DNA from: an uncultured Butyricimonas sp. | GTDB lineage: Bacteria; Bacteroidota; Bacteroidia; Bacteroidales; Marinifilaceae | Direction of reading: 5' to 3' | Length of the DNA: 64,000 nucleotides | NCBI GenBank assembly: GCA_944321845.1 | Contig: CALUMT010000037.1 | Coordinates: forward strand, 1-64,000 | In this document: positions 27,301-35,953 of the stretch, piece after piece | How the letters are laid out: each line of letters starts with the position of its first letter | How positions within the stretch are numbered: position 1 is the stretch's first letter | Notes under the pieces: generated by a model | Told to the model about the DNA's origin: nothing | Seen by the model: the letters and a program-made list of their open reading frames with translations, nothing else | Databases searched by the model: none | Position numbers and translations under genes: made by a program

Positions 27301-27911
27301 AGAATATGGATATAGAGGGAGCAAAAAGCCCTATAGGCTATTTGGTCAAGAGTGGTAAATTTATTCCGGATTTTTCAGGTGGATTAAATACTATGTTCAA
27401 ATATAGACGTTTGTCATTATATGTTTTGTTCGCTTTGCAATGGGGAGGACATAAACGTCTGCCTGCTCTTTATCCAGCGGCAACTTTTGTGAAATATGGG
27501 ATTACAGCTCCGGAGCAAAATGTTCCACGGATATTGAAAAAACGTTGGAGAGTACCTGGCGATGAGATGAAAACGAATATTCCTTCATTTCCTGGTGTTG
27601 GAATGACAGAGGCATCTTTACCAGAGACGGAAACTTCGTATTCTTCTAGAGTAAACCCTTATTACCAATATGACTATTCTGATTTACGTGTGGCTAATAC
27701 AGATTTTATCAAGTGTCGTTCAATTTCCTTGTCATACGAGATTAGTGAGAAATTATTAAAAACAATTCATGCTAAGTATGCTTCTTTGAAATTGAGTATG
27801 ACAAATCCTTTTATGTGGGTTTCGGATAAAAAATGGGAAGGTTTAGACCCTGAAACTGGTAATTGGCCGACACGACGGGTGACATCCTTTTCATTACAAA
27901 TTACGTTTTAA
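24309..27911 (+). CDS. SusC/RagA TonB-linked outer-membrane transporter with STN domain
   Basis: 1200 residues from ATG 24309 (frame open from 24207, but the earlier part overlaps the hairpin). Order: signal peptide to about 43; STN domain 46-119 (VSLTMKNAALEEVFQQLE ... DDRVVIITR), which signals to FecR; carboxypeptidase-regulatory-like domain 127-200 (VCGWVHDEKRQPIPGVTV); TonB-box-like VVVTGYG near 209; plug (QMLQGVIPGM, IRVRGTST, WVVDGVV, VLKDASATAIYGSQAANGVI); beta-barrel ending in aromatic VTSFSLQITF. It imports an unidentified glycan or peptide with the SusD lipoprotein. GC content falls from about 57% (line 24541) to about 30% (line 25441), near the STN boundary. Confidence 0.95.
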   Translation: MKKKCDFLPPQRQKRKFNLFLCMRMIAVLLLVGSLHLSAATFSQTKVSLTMKNAALEEVFQQLETMTDYTFLYKLDLLKGCDRVDVDVQEEDFQALLTSVLKPLGLSFKIDDRVVIITRDDEKKQGFAVCGWVHDEKRQPIPGVTVKLLGVSIGTATNEKGWFSIDLPISKGKLEFSFVGYEKQQVAFSEKTDTLMIVLKEKIQDIGEVVVTGYGNVSKGNYTGASTTVRAKDIMMAGTSSIDQMLQGVIPGMLVMNKTGLVGASPQIRVRGTSTLLGSQEPVWVVDGVVQRDPQPFNSDRNLQFSVEADDIKELAGNAISWLNPNDIETITVLKDASATAIYGSQAANGVIVITTKKATFGRVQFNYSGDFFIGQRPRYGLYNLMNSAEIMQYSKEMYEERVSYPMAILPIGYAGLVRKLLNKEITQEEMNRKYKKMALENTDWFDLLFRNSFNHSHNLSISGGSEMLQNRTSFSITENKGEAIGNKEFLFAVTSNTTLRPHPSLDVNLLIKGTYRDVKGFSYGVDPFNYAYNTSRVIPMYNEDGTLFYHEKRGNASYAIEGKSTYNYNIQNELDNTGSENTTRTWGTTVDFRWRLLRGLEYQGLISYNSSSADTKQYATERSFYITSIRGYEFGSVLANGPEMKSTPLPHGGILVTDLSNTSALTIRNSFVYERFLKEKHRVILQIGIETNSTKRKGNSTTRYGYLRDRGETFATPPIIHLQYGGSHEKNNSEYINGANAVLNRVDNTFSEYFSAVYAYDERYVLNFSGRMDASNRFGQDRNKRFEPTWSAGIKWRMMRGNLFREKWWLNNLDLYGSYGYQGNAVSSVSPYLIAYDGGLSSVGRFYQSFVLLIKSLPYPNLGWEKTKTYNVGIDASLFDGRLNFVADIYKKISDVLSSRDVPQENGVENAVVSGSKMENWGYDFVVNLLPVRLRDFTWQLSLNSAVVHNKVNNNDRINTLNDYLNGSAVVEGESASTFYSYEFAGLDPENGTPLFKNMDIEGAKSPIGYLVKSGKFIPDFSGGLNTMFKYRRLSLYVLFALQWGGHKRLPALYPAATFVKYGITAPEQNVPRILKKRWRVPGDEMKTNIPSFPGVGMTEASLPETETSYSSRVNPYYQYDYSDLRVANTDFIKCRSISLSYEISEKLLKTIHAKYASLKLSMTNPFMWVSDKKWEGLDPETGNWPTRRVTSFSLQITF

Positions 27912-27931
27912 GCTTAAAAATAGTGGAAACA

Positions 27932-29338
27932 ATGAAAAATATCAAGCAATTCATAATCGTCATTCTCTGTTTATCTTTTTTGAGTGTGTCGTGTTCCGAT
28001 TTCTTGGATGAAGAATCTCGGGATGAGGTTATAGTGAAAACTGTTTCTGATTTTAGTGAACTTCTTTTGGGTACAGGTTACCCAAAACCAGTAGCAAGTC
28101 TTTATGCTACGCTATATTTATTTGATGATGATGTGGAAATAGACGAGAGTGTCTTGACAAAACAGGAAAATTATAGGCTCCGTACTCGTTTCGGGCATTT
28201 TACCTGGCAACCAAACATGTGGGAACGATTGGAGAAATTGTCAGAGAATTATGCTGCAACTTATGCTCAAATTAAAGGTTGTAATGCTGTGTTGGATTAT
28301 ATTGATGATGCTATTGGCAATAGAGAAGCGAAAGATCAAGTAAAAGCGGAAGCATTGGGGGTAAGAGCATATTATTATTTTATGCTGGTAAATCTATATG
28401 GAGCTCCTTATAATTATGATAAAGAATCCTTGGGAGTCCCTTTAAAACTGACTTCCGCTATTATTGAGAATGGCATAGAACGGAATACTGTGTCGGAAGT
28501 ATATGAGCAGATAGTGAAAGATTTGACCAATGCTTCCACTTTGTTTGAGAAATATGAACCTAGTAGGGGAAATTACAGAATTAATTTGGCTACGGTAAAT
28601 ATTTTATTGTCTCGAGTGTATTTGCATATGGAACTTTATGATGAGGCTATTGTGGCGGCGACGAAAGCTATACAATTTGGTGCAGGTTTGACAGATTATA
28701 CGCAGATACCTGAAGGTACTAAATTTTATATGGCATCATATGATCATTCTGAGGTTGAGTGGCTTTATGGTAATGGTAATGAATCACAATTTGGGGGAAC
28801 GGCAGGTTGTTGCCCTTCAGAAGATTTGGTGAGTAAATATAGGAATGGAGATAAACGTCGTAGTCTATGGTTGGTTGGTACGTATGTTCAGAAGAAAAAG
28901 AGTCCTAAATCACTTTCCCCAACGAACACGATTCGTCTTTCTGAAGCTTATTTAAATCGGGCGGAAGCACGTGTATTAAGTACGACGGCAGATATACCAG
29001 GGGCTTTGGCTGATTTGAATGAATTACGGAGACATCGTATTGTTGATTATCAAGATGAGATTATTCCCGAATCAATGTTGTTGGAGGAGATTCGGACTGA
29101 ACGTAGATTGGAATTTTGTTTTGATGAAATGCGGTGGTTCGATTTGCGCCGTTATGGTATGCCTTCTATTACACACCGATATAAGGCGTCTATTTCGGAT
29201 CCTTGGACTGTATATGTGTTGAAAGAGAAAGATCCTCTTTATACGTTACCTATACCAAATTTGCAATTAGATAAAAACATAAGATTAAAACAGAACGCAT
29301 CTGCTTACGAGCCAGAGCGTATAGGATATGTTGAATAG
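27932..29338 (+). CDS. SusD/RagB surface lipoprotein
   Basis: 468 residues from ATG 27932, 20 bases after susC. Lipoprotein signal with LSVSCSDF (lipidated Cys). SusD-type TPR helices follow: YAQIKGCNAVLDYID, VKAEALGVRAYYYFMLVNLYGAPYN (family hallmark), NIATVNILLSRVYLHM-type repeats, and C-terminal RLSEAYLNRAEARVL with LEEIRTERRLEFCFDEMRWFDLRRYG. It acts as the lid over the SusC pore and binds the nutrient outside the cell. The peptide segment around NEFGGTAGCC is variable and may form part of the ligand site. AT-rich like the SusC body. Confidence 0.93.
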   Translation: MKNIKQFIIVILCLSFLSVSCSDFLDEESRDEVIVKTVSDFSELLLGTGYPKPVASLYATLYLFDDDVEIDESVLTKQENYRLRTRFGHFTWQPNMWERLEKLSENYAATYAQIKGCNAVLDYIDDAIGNREAKDQVKAEALGVRAYYYFMLVNLYGAPYNYDKESLGVPLKLTSAIIENGIERNTVSEVYEQIVKDLTNASTLFEKYEPSRGNYRINLATVNILLSRVYLHMELYDEAIVAATKAIQFGAGLTDYTQIPEGTKFYMASYDHSEVEWLYGNGNESQFGGTAGCCPSEDLVSKYRNGDKRRSLWLVGTYVQKKKSPKSLSPTNTIRLSEAYLNRAEARVLSTTADIPGALADLNELRRHRIVDYQDEIIPESMLLEEIRTERRLEFCFDEMRWFDLRRYGMPSITHRYKASISDPWTVYVLKEKDPLYTLPIPNLQLDKNIRLKQNASAYEPERIGYVE

Positions 29339-29353
29339 TAAATGTAAAATGAG

Positions 29354-30232
29354 ATGGAAATAAAAATATATGGATTATTGTTATGTCTTTTGTTGGCGGC
29401 TTGCTCAAAGGATGAAAAAATTGATTATATACCTGATGTAGAGTTAGATTATGTTTTGCCACAGGGAGGAAATTCTGCTGCTGACAAACGGATCGTTGAG
29501 TTTAATGAAAAATACGGAAGTTATATTTTATATGAGTTTGATCAGAAGGATTTTGAATGGACTCAAGTTGAGGATTCTAAGTTGAAAGGAATCTACAAGT
29601 ATACACCTGCCGATCTTGATTATGTAGATGAAATGTTGGATTTACTAGATGAAATATGGTTTTTCGATTTTTATCCAGATGATTTTTTACGTTTGACAAC
29701 TCCTTATCGAGTATTCTTGACTGCGACCTTGGATTGGAGTTATTATGGCTATCCAATTTCAGAATTTACAAGAACAGGAGAAAATCAAATTGCGATTAGT
29801 TGTTGTTCGGATACATTAACAAAGTTATCTAAAGAAACAAAGCTAGAATTTAAGATTTCATTACAACGGGCATTATGGTTAAATTGGTTGCGTAATGGAT
29901 TGATTTCGATACCAAAGGAATTTTATGCAGTAAGTGATTATTCTTCGGTTGCTGATATTGACCCTTCTTCTCACAATTATGCGGCAAAACGTGGTTTTGT
30001 GAGAGATGGTTACGGGAATGATTGGTATGTTAGGAATAATTGGATTACAGGTCGATTAATAGAAACAGATGATAGTGCTGCCTTTATAGGAGGTATGGTG
30101 ACACGAAGTTCTGAGGAATGGAAAGTTGATTTAGAATATCCTTTAGTTCGGAAAAAATATGATATTTTACGAAAATGGATTCAAGAAAAATATGGTTTTG
30201 ACATTCAATTAGTGGGAGATGCCTTGTATTGA
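29354..30232 (+). CDS. Lipoprotein of the zinc-metallohydrolase type, apparently inactive
   Basis: 292 residues, lipoprotein signal LLLAACSK (Cys at 17). The pattern PQGGNSAADKRIVEFNEKYG, then LYEFDQKDFEWTQ, matches the N-terminal part of the SusCD-associated putative zinc metallohydrolase lipoproteins that follow susD in many Bacteroidales. Those carry HExxH; here no HExxH exists anywhere, and the region where it would be expected reads SLQRALWLNWLRN. The C-terminal part (DDSAAFIGGMV, YDILRKWIQEKYGFDIQ) still fits the family. It may have become a binding protein. It lies 15 bases after susD and ends the operon. Confidence 0.6.
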   Translation: MEIKIYGLLLCLLLAACSKDEKIDYIPDVELDYVLPQGGNSAADKRIVEFNEKYGSYILYEFDQKDFEWTQVEDSKLKGIYKYTPADLDYVDEMLDLLDEIWFFDFYPDDFLRLTTPYRVFLTATLDWSYYGYPISEFTRTGENQIAISCCSDTLTKLSKETKLEFKISLQRALWLNWLRNGLISIPKEFYAVSDYSSVADIDPSSHNYAAKRGFVRDGYGNDWYVRNNWITGRLIETDDSAAFIGGMVTRSSEEWKVDLEYPLVRKKYDILRKWIQEKYGFDIQLVGDALY

Positions 30233-30342
30233 TTTGTTGAAATTGATTGTTTGTTTTAATTGCTTAATAGTCATGAAAATAATGTTTTTGCTATTTTGTC
30301 AAAGAATGAGAATGTTTTGAGGTTTAGGTAAATTTTAACGAG

Positions 30343-30366
30343 AAGGAACGAGGGAACTCGTTCCTT
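30343..30366 (+). terminator. Terminator of the SusCD operon
   Basis: AAGGAACGAG (30343-30352) and CTCGTTCCTT (30357-30366) form a 10-bp stem with a 4-base loop, 110 bases after the last stop. Only a weak T-run follows, and the stem overlaps the region where the -33 element of the next promoter would be. Confidence 0.55.
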
Positions 30367-30372
30367 TCTGCT

Positions 30373-30380
30373 TATCTTTG
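30373..30380 (+). promoter_or_regulatory. -7 promoter element of the C25-like gene
   Basis: TATCTTTG matches TAnnTTTG and lies 41 bases before the start codon at 30422. No -33 TTTG was found at the right spacing. Confidence 0.45.
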
Positions 30381-30421
30381 GGAACTTAATTTTGTTGTGT
30401 TATTTAATTATTAGATGTAAG

Positions 30422-31906
30422 ATGAAGAGAATTTGCGCTTTATTGATTTTGGCGTGCGCGGTGATGGTGGTATTGCCCTCTTTCGCGCAGAAAAAGAAGA
30501 AGAATGTCGGGAGCGAGTATGTCGTGCTGGCCTCCACGGCTGTAAAGAATGATGCGGCTTGGATGGAGGTGGTGAATGCTTTGCAGCAGAAGCATAGAGC
30601 TGAGGTGGTGTTTTACGAGAAAGCTCCGCGGGAAACATTGAAGAACCTGCAGCAGTTGCAGCCCCGTTACGTGGCGATTGTCGAGAAGCCGGAGAACCTG
30701 AACCGGGATTACGTGATTGATATGCATAAGGTGAGTCGTGAGGTGGATGAGGATATTTATGCCGATTTCCTGTGGGGTATGATCACGGGATATGATGCGG
30801 CCGCTGCCATGAAGATGGTGAACAATAGCACGGAACCGCTTGTGATCCGTGATGCCGTGGCCACGATTATGGAATTGAATAGCGCGAAATGGTTTGACCG
30901 TTATGCCTGGATTGATGACCATACGCTTGGTTTGTGGGGTGAGAAGACGGCCAAGGGTGAGGCTGTTAAGACGGGGAATGTGGGGCCGAAGGATGTGTTG
31001 CCCAAATTCACGGAGTTGTATGCCAAGTATAACCCGGATCTGGTGGTGACGGCTGCTCATGCCACGGAACGTAACCTGGAGATGCCTTTCTCGTTGGGCT
31101 TTATTATCCCGGAGAACGGTAAGTTGATAGCCAGCCGGAGTTTGTCCCCCAAGGATAAGATTTGCGATTTGCAGGAGAGCGGTAAGCGCAAGGTTTATTT
31201 CGCTGTGGGTAACTGCCTGATCGGTAACGTGAACAACACGAAAAACAGTATGGCTATCGCTTGGATGAATAGCGGTAATGCCGCCACGATGATCGGTTAC
31301 GTGGTGACCACTTGGCACGGGCGTAACGGTTGGGGTGGCTTGAAGTACTGGGTGACGACCCCGGGACGCTATTCTCTGGCCGAGGCTATTTACCTGAACC
31401 AACAGGATATGTTGTACCAGATGAACGCTTGGAATCCCGTGATGCTGAAGGAAAGTTACCCGAGATTTGATGGCGCCGAATTCTCCGAGGCTCCGGCCAA
31501 GTTGCAGCAATTGTTGAAGGCTCAGCCGACGCATGATCAGGTGGGATTCTGGCATGACCGTGACGTGCTGGCTTATTATGGTGACCCGATGTGGAACGTG
31601 CGTTTGCAGGAGGTTGCCGGGGAGAATGATTTCACGGTGACTTCCAAGGTGAAGGGTAAGAAGTGTGTCGTGACGATTACCACGAGCGAGAATTTCAACC
31701 TGGAGCGCATGAAGGGAGATCACTTCAAGCAGGAGCACGTGCTGGATCTGCCGTTCAGCTATTTCTTCCCCGAACGTTTGAAGAATCCCCGCCTGGCCGA
31801 GGGACAGGATTGGAAAGCTGCCGTGGACGAGAACTTCCTGTTGATTTATAACTGCGATTTCGAGCCGAACAAGACCTACGAGATCGTGCTGGATATTGAC
31901 AAGTAA
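30422..31906 (+). CDS. Exported gingipain-like (C25/clan CD-like) protein
   Basis: 494 residues from ATG 30422, signal peptide to about FAQ (residues 21-23). No textbook assignment was recognised, but the middle resembles C25 peptidases: RYVAIVEKPENL, then DIYADFLWGMITGYDAAAAMKMV (like the conserved D-Y-x-D...G...A block), a His in VVTAAHATERN (His213) and a Cys in VYFAVGNCLIGN (Cys265), followed by MAIAWMNSGNAATMIGYV, which resembles the region after the gingipain catalytic Cys. If right, His213 and Cys265 form a clan CD dyad. The C-terminal 120 residues look beta-rich. It is monocistronic with its own -7 box and terminator. Confidence 0.55.
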   Translation: MKRICALLILACAVMVVLPSFAQKKKKNVGSEYVVLASTAVKNDAAWMEVVNALQQKHRAEVVFYEKAPRETLKNLQQLQPRYVAIVEKPENLNRDYVIDMHKVSREVDEDIYADFLWGMITGYDAAAAMKMVNNSTEPLVIRDAVATIMELNSAKWFDRYAWIDDHTLGLWGEKTAKGEAVKTGNVGPKDVLPKFTELYAKYNPDLVVTAAHATERNLEMPFSLGFIIPENGKLIASRSLSPKDKICDLQESGKRKVYFAVGNCLIGNVNNTKNSMAIAWMNSGNAATMIGYVVTTWHGRNGWGGLKYWVTTPGRYSLAEAIYLNQQDMLYQMNAWNPVMLKESYPRFDGAEFSEAPAKLQQLLKAQPTHDQVGFWHDRDVLAYYGDPMWNVRLQEVAGENDFTVTSKVKGKKCVVTITTSENFNLERMKGDHFKQEHVLDLPFSYFFPERLKNPRLAEGQDWKAAVDENFLLIYNCDFEPNKTYEIVLDIDK

Positions 31907-31930
31907 GTCGGTCGCTTTAGATAATATGGG

Positions 31931-31960
31931 ATCCCTGCCGGAGCATGGCAGGGATTTTTT
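31931..31960 (+). terminator. Rho-independent terminator of the C25-like gene
   Basis: ATCCCTGCC (31931-31939) and GGCAGGGAT (31947-31955) with a 7-base loop, followed by TTTTT, 24 bases after the stop. Confidence 0.9.
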
Positions 31961-31969
31961 ATTGCCCGG

Positions 31970-32003
31970 TTGAGGGGAAAAAGGTGGCAATGGCCTATCT
32001 TCG
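31970..32003 (+). promoter_or_regulatory. Probable promoter of the transglutaminase-like gene
   Basis: TTG at 31970-31972, 23 bases, TATCTTCG at 31996-32003, a common variant of the -7 box. It ends 20 bases before ATG 32024. Confidence 0.45.
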
Positions 32004-32023
32004 CGGAAATTAATTGTTGTGTT

Positions 32024-34624
32024 ATGAAACGGAATTTATTACTAAGCGTGTTTTTGTTAGCCCTGGTAGCTTGCGGGGAGAGGCATTTTATCTCGGATGT
32101 CGCTTACCGGGGAACGGTCGAGGCGGATTTTCAGCGGAAGAAGGCGTTGTTCGGTGAGGATGCCCGGGAATTGTACTCGACGTTTGAGAGCCCGATGACG
32201 ATGGAGGAGCGGGAGGCATTGACTTTCCTCTTTGCTTATTCGCCCTTGTGTGATATAACTTACTGGGGAGGCGATTTCCTGCTGCGGAACGTGCGTCTCT
32301 CCCTGCAGGCCCGGGAGGAGATGCTCTGGGGACGGAATATCCCGGAGGATATTTTCCGGCATTTCGTGTTGCCCGTCCGGGGAAAGAGCGAGGCGCTGGA
32401 TTCCTCGCGGCAGGTGTTCTACGAGGCCTTGAAGGAGCGGGTGTCCCGTTGTGCCTCGATGGAGGAGGCCGCCCTGGAGGTGAACCACTGGTGTCATGAG
32501 CATGTGGTGTACAAACCGACGAATGCCCGCACGGCATCTCCCTTGTCCACGATGTGTGCTGCCCGGGGACGTTGCGGGGAGGAGTCTATTTTCACCCTGG
32601 CGGCCCTGCGTTCGGTGAGTATTCCAGCCCGTCAGATATACGTGCCCCGTTGGTCGCATTGCGATGATAATCACGCCTGGATTGAGGTGTGGGTGGATGG
32701 GGAATGGAAATATCTCGGGGCTTGCGAGCCGGAACCCCGACTGAATCTGGCCTGGTTCACGGATCCCGTGCAGCAGGCCATGTACGTGGTGGCGGATGTC
32801 TTCGGGAAATACCCGGGGAAGGAGGATATCGTGGGGATGGATGCCGACAATACGACGGTGAACGTGACTTCCGGCTACACGCCGACCACCCGTACCGTGG
32901 TGCGGGTAGTGGATTCCCTGGGGATGCCGGTGGAAGGGGCGAAGGTGGATTACCGGGTCTTCAACTATGGGGAGTATTACCCCGTGGTGACGCTTTACAC
33001 GGACGCTGCCGGGGAAACGGCGCTTTCCCTGGGTAAGGGCTGTATTTCCGTCTGGGGATGGAAAGGGGACCGTTTCGGGGTAGCGACCTTTGACGTGGCC
33101 GAGCGGGATACCTTGACCCTGGAGTTGCGGTACGCGGTGGAGCAGCAGGGCTGGCGTATGGAGACGGTATTGCAGCCGCCTGTGGCCCGGAGTCTGGCAG
33201 CCACGGTGACGGCCGAGGAAAGAGCCCGGAATGACCGGCGTTTCGCCCGGGAGGATTCGATTCGGGAGGCTTATATCGCGACTTTCCCCTCGCTGGAGGT
33301 GGTGAGGCGGCAGGCCGATTCGCTGGGCGTGGAGCCGGGGCTTTGGCAACGCCTCGTGGAGGCGGCCCGGGGAAACCATGCCGAGTTGTGGCGTTTCATG
33401 TCGGGTATTCCCGGCGAATGGCGGGGAGTGGCGTTGGATTTGCTGACCATTGTTCCGGAGAAGGATTTGCAGGATACTCCCGCCGACGTGTGGATGGCCC
33501 ACCTGGGGACGGCCCTACCTTACAGGGATGAGCCTCTCTTTAAGGAATATATCCTGAATCCCCGGGTCGGCGACGAGTTGCTCACGGCCTACCGGGAGCC
33601 GCTCGGGCTGTACCTGGAGGAGATGGGGGTTACTTCCGTTCCGGAACTGGTTGAGCACGTGCGGCAGTTCCGGGGAGTGGATACCTTGTTTCGTTTCCGG
33701 GGTATCATCCCCCCGGAAGGCATTATTTGCTCCGGGGTCACGGACAGGCTTTCCCGTTCCATCTTTTTTGTCGCTGCCTGCCGATCGATGGGTATTCCTG
33801 CCCGGTTGAATCCCATGACGGGACAGCCGGAGTATGCCGAGTATGACCGTTGGCTGCCGATTACCTTGCAGGGGAACGATGAGGTTGCCAAGGGAACGCT
33901 GATGCTCACTTGCGCGGGAGAGCCTGTCGGCGACCCGACCTATTTCCTGCATTTCACGATCGGGAAGGTGGAGCCCGGTACGATACGGACGATAAACCTG
34001 GGGCGTGACGCTTCCGTCGATATGGGGGCAGGGGCTTCCTTCGGAGAGATATTCTCTCGTCCCGTGGAGCTGGAAGAGGGACATTACATCCTGGCCACGG
34101 GCAATCGCGATGCCTCGGGGGCCGTTCATTCCCGCCTTGTGCCCTTTGAGATCGTGGCGGGACGCCTGACGACGCTTCCCCTGGAGATTCCCGCGGTCCC
34201 GGAAGGGCGGACGGTGCTGGGGCGGGTGACGCTTCCCCCGGCCCTGGAAGGACTGGGCGAGGACGAGTACGCGTTGCTGGCCGTCCTGGAGGCGAACACG
34301 GAACCGACCAATCATTTCCTGCGCGACATGGGAGCGGCGAAAGCCGATTTCGAGGCGTTGCCGGCCAGACTCTGTTTCTTCTTCAAGGATGCGGCCAACC
34401 GGGAGAAATTCCGCCCGGCGGATTTCCGGCCTTTCCCGGCCAACCTGGCCTGGGATAGCGACAAGGACGGGGAATTGCTTTCCCGTCTGGCGGGGGAACT
34501 GGACGTGACGGGAGCGGTGAACCTGCCCCTGGTACTGGTCGTGAACGGGAAAGGTGAAGTAACCTTCCTCTCCCGGGGGTACCGGGTAGGCTTGGGGGCC
34601 CAGGTGCTGAAGCAGTTGAAATGA
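32024..34624 (+). CDS. Transglutaminase-like lipoprotein, large
   Basis: 866 residues from ATG 32024. Lipobox LLALVACGE (Cys17). A transglutaminase-core domain spans about 150-240 with RGRCGEES (Cys184), DDNHAWIEVW (His217) and an acidic residue in ACEPEP (Glu235) as the presumed triad; the family normally has Asp at this place. A carboxypeptidase-like beta domain follows (VRVVDSLGMPVEGAKV). A second segment around 565-610 (IICSGVTDRLSRSIFFVAACRSMGIPARL) has the shape of another transglutaminase core but lacks the catalytic Cys at the usual position. The last 150 residues are beta-rich and may resemble a thioredoxin-like fold. Such envelope proteins may cleave or cross-link peptides; substrate unknown. 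Confidence 0.75.
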   Translation: MKRNLLLSVFLLALVACGERHFISDVAYRGTVEADFQRKKALFGEDARELYSTFESPMTMEEREALTFLFAYSPLCDITYWGGDFLLRNVRLSLQAREEMLWGRNIPEDIFRHFVLPVRGKSEALDSSRQVFYEALKERVSRCASMEEAALEVNHWCHEHVVYKPTNARTASPLSTMCAARGRCGEESIFTLAALRSVSIPARQIYVPRWSHCDDNHAWIEVWVDGEWKYLGACEPEPRLNLAWFTDPVQQAMYVVADVFGKYPGKEDIVGMDADNTTVNVTSGYTPTTRTVVRVVDSLGMPVEGAKVDYRVFNYGEYYPVVTLYTDAAGETALSLGKGCISVWGWKGDRFGVATFDVAERDTLTLELRYAVEQQGWRMETVLQPPVARSLAATVTAEERARNDRRFAREDSIREAYIATFPSLEVVRRQADSLGVEPGLWQRLVEAARGNHAELWRFMSGIPGEWRGVALDLLTIVPEKDLQDTPADVWMAHLGTALPYRDEPLFKEYILNPRVGDELLTAYREPLGLYLEEMGVTSVPELVEHVRQFRGVDTLFRFRGIIPPEGIICSGVTDRLSRSIFFVAACRSMGIPARLNPMTGQPEYAEYDRWLPITLQGNDEVAKGTLMLTCAGEPVGDPTYFLHFTIGKVEPGTIRTINLGRDASVDMGAGASFGEIFSRPVELEEGHYILATGNRDASGAVHSRLVPFEIVAGRLTTLPLEIPAVPEGRTVLGRVTLPPALEGLGEDEYALLAVLEANTEPTNHFLRDMGAAKADFEALPARLCFFFKDAANREKFRPADFRPFPANLAWDSDKDGELLSRLAGELDVTGAVNLPLVLVVNGKGEVTFLSRGYRVGLGAQVLKQLK

Positions 34625-34627
34625 TCC

Positions 34628-35953
34628 CTATATCTTGTTATTCCGCCAGTTGCCCCGTTTCAGGTACCACACGGCGACAATCAGCAGCACGCACCAGTAG
34701 GCGTGTTCCGTTGTCCAGCACAAGGCCACGTTGGCCTTGATGATGATCGTGATGTAGATGACGTACAGCGTGTAAAGCGTCAGCGTGAATATCTCCATGA
34801 AAAAGGCCTTGCGGGTGTTTCCTGTCCCCGACACGGCATTGAAAAGGATGTTGGCCGGGCAGGAGAACAGCAGGGAGGAGAGCAGCACGAGCAGCGAGGG
34901 AACGGTGGCCTCGATCAGCTGTAGGTCGTCCGTGTACACCCGCAGCACGGTGGAGGGGAAGAGGCACGTGAGCAGAATGAGTGGCAGGATGAAGCTGTAG
35001 GCCAGCTTGATGGTCTTCTTGCAGGTGGCGAGGACTTGCCCCGTTTCCCCGGCTCCCATCAGGTTGCTCACCAGCGAACTGGTCGTGGCGGCGAATGCCG
35101 TGATGGGCATGAAGAAGAACATCGAGGCGCTCCGCACGATGTTCGACACGGCCAGCGGGCGTTCCCCCAGGTGTTCAATCGCGATGAAGAAGAGGAACCA
35201 GGTCCCCACGGCCAGGAACGACTGCACCATGGTCCACGCGGATACTTTCAGTATGCTGCCCAGCAGCCGGGAGCTGAAGCCCGGGTAATGGAACAGGGCA
35301 TATTTCCGCCAGTCTACCTTCCGCCACGTGTAAAGCACGAAGAACAGCACGGATACCCCTTCCGAGACTGAGGAGGCGATGGCCGCCCCGCTGATACCCA
35401 GCCGGGGCATCCCGCATTTCCCGAAGATCAGGATATAGTTCAGCACTACGTTCGTGGCTACCATCACCACGGAGTTCAGTGTCAGGATACGTGTTTGGGT
35501 CGTTCCCACGAAGAAGGCCCGGAACATCACGGCGATGAACGAGAAGAAGAACCCGTACACCCGCCACCGGAGGTAGTCGTTCGTGGCCTCGTACACCGCC
35601 TGGGAGTCAATCAGCCCTCGCAGCATGGCGGGGGAGAATACCTGGGACACCGTGAATATCACGGCGGCCAGCAGCAGCAGGAAGGCTACCCCTTGCAGGA
35701 ATATCGGTCCGATGCGCGTGTAATTCCCCTCCCCGTTGCGCCGGGCGATGAGGATTTGCGCCCCCACGCTGAAGCCGAAGCCCAGCATGTAAACTGCCAT
35801 GTAGTAGACCCCGGCCAGGGCCGAGGCTCCCAGTTCCACTTCCCCGACACGCCCGAGGAAGGCCGTGTCCGTCATGCTGATCAGGTGTTCCATCAGCAGG
35901 CTGACCAGTATGGGCAGCGCTATCGTCCAAATCTGCTTGTTCGTGTATCTCAT
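34628..35953 (-). CDS. MATE family efflux transporter
   Basis: 441 residues with 12 hydrophobic segments. N-terminal TIALPILVSLLMEHLISMTDTAFLGRVGEVELGASALAGVYYM is the classic MATE start. It is most like the DinF-type branch found widely in Bacteroidales and would export organic cations or metabolites with Na+ or H+ exchange. It converges on the transglutaminase-like gene with a 3-base gap between stop codons, with no room for a separate terminator between them. It begins 147 bases upstream of the aroE stop on the same strand. Confidence 0.9.
   Translation of the reverse strand: MRYTNKQIWTIALPILVSLLMEHLISMTDTAFLGRVGEVELGASALAGVYYMAVYMLGFGFSVGAQILIARRNGEGNYTRIGPIFLQGVAFLLLLAAVIFTVSQVFSPAMLRGLIDSQAVYEATNDYLRWRVYGFFFSFIAVMFRAFFVGTTQTRILTLNSVVMVATNVVLNYILIFGKCGMPRLGISGAAIASSVSEGVSVLFFVLYTWRKVDWRKYALFHYPGFSSRLLGSILKVSAWTMVQSFLAVGTWFLFFIAIEHLGERPLAVSNIVRSASMFFFMPITAFAATTSSLVSNLMGAGETGQVLATCKKTIKLAYSFILPLILLTCLFPSTVLRVYTDDLQLIEATVPSLLVLLSSLLFSCPANILFNAVSGTGNTRKAFFMEIFTLTLYTLYVIYITIIIKANVALCWTTEHAYWCVLLIVAVWYLKRGNWRNNKI

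Noticed and set aside
30440-31990. A 516-codon open frame antisense to the C25-like gene
   Set aside because: Its His/Ile/Leu-rich composition mirrors the sense codons, and the sense frame has a signal peptide, promoter box and terminator.
32057-33502. A 481-codon open frame antisense to the transglutaminase-like lipoprotein gene
   Set aside because: Pro/Arg/His-rich shadow of a GC-rich gene; no start context and no family motif.
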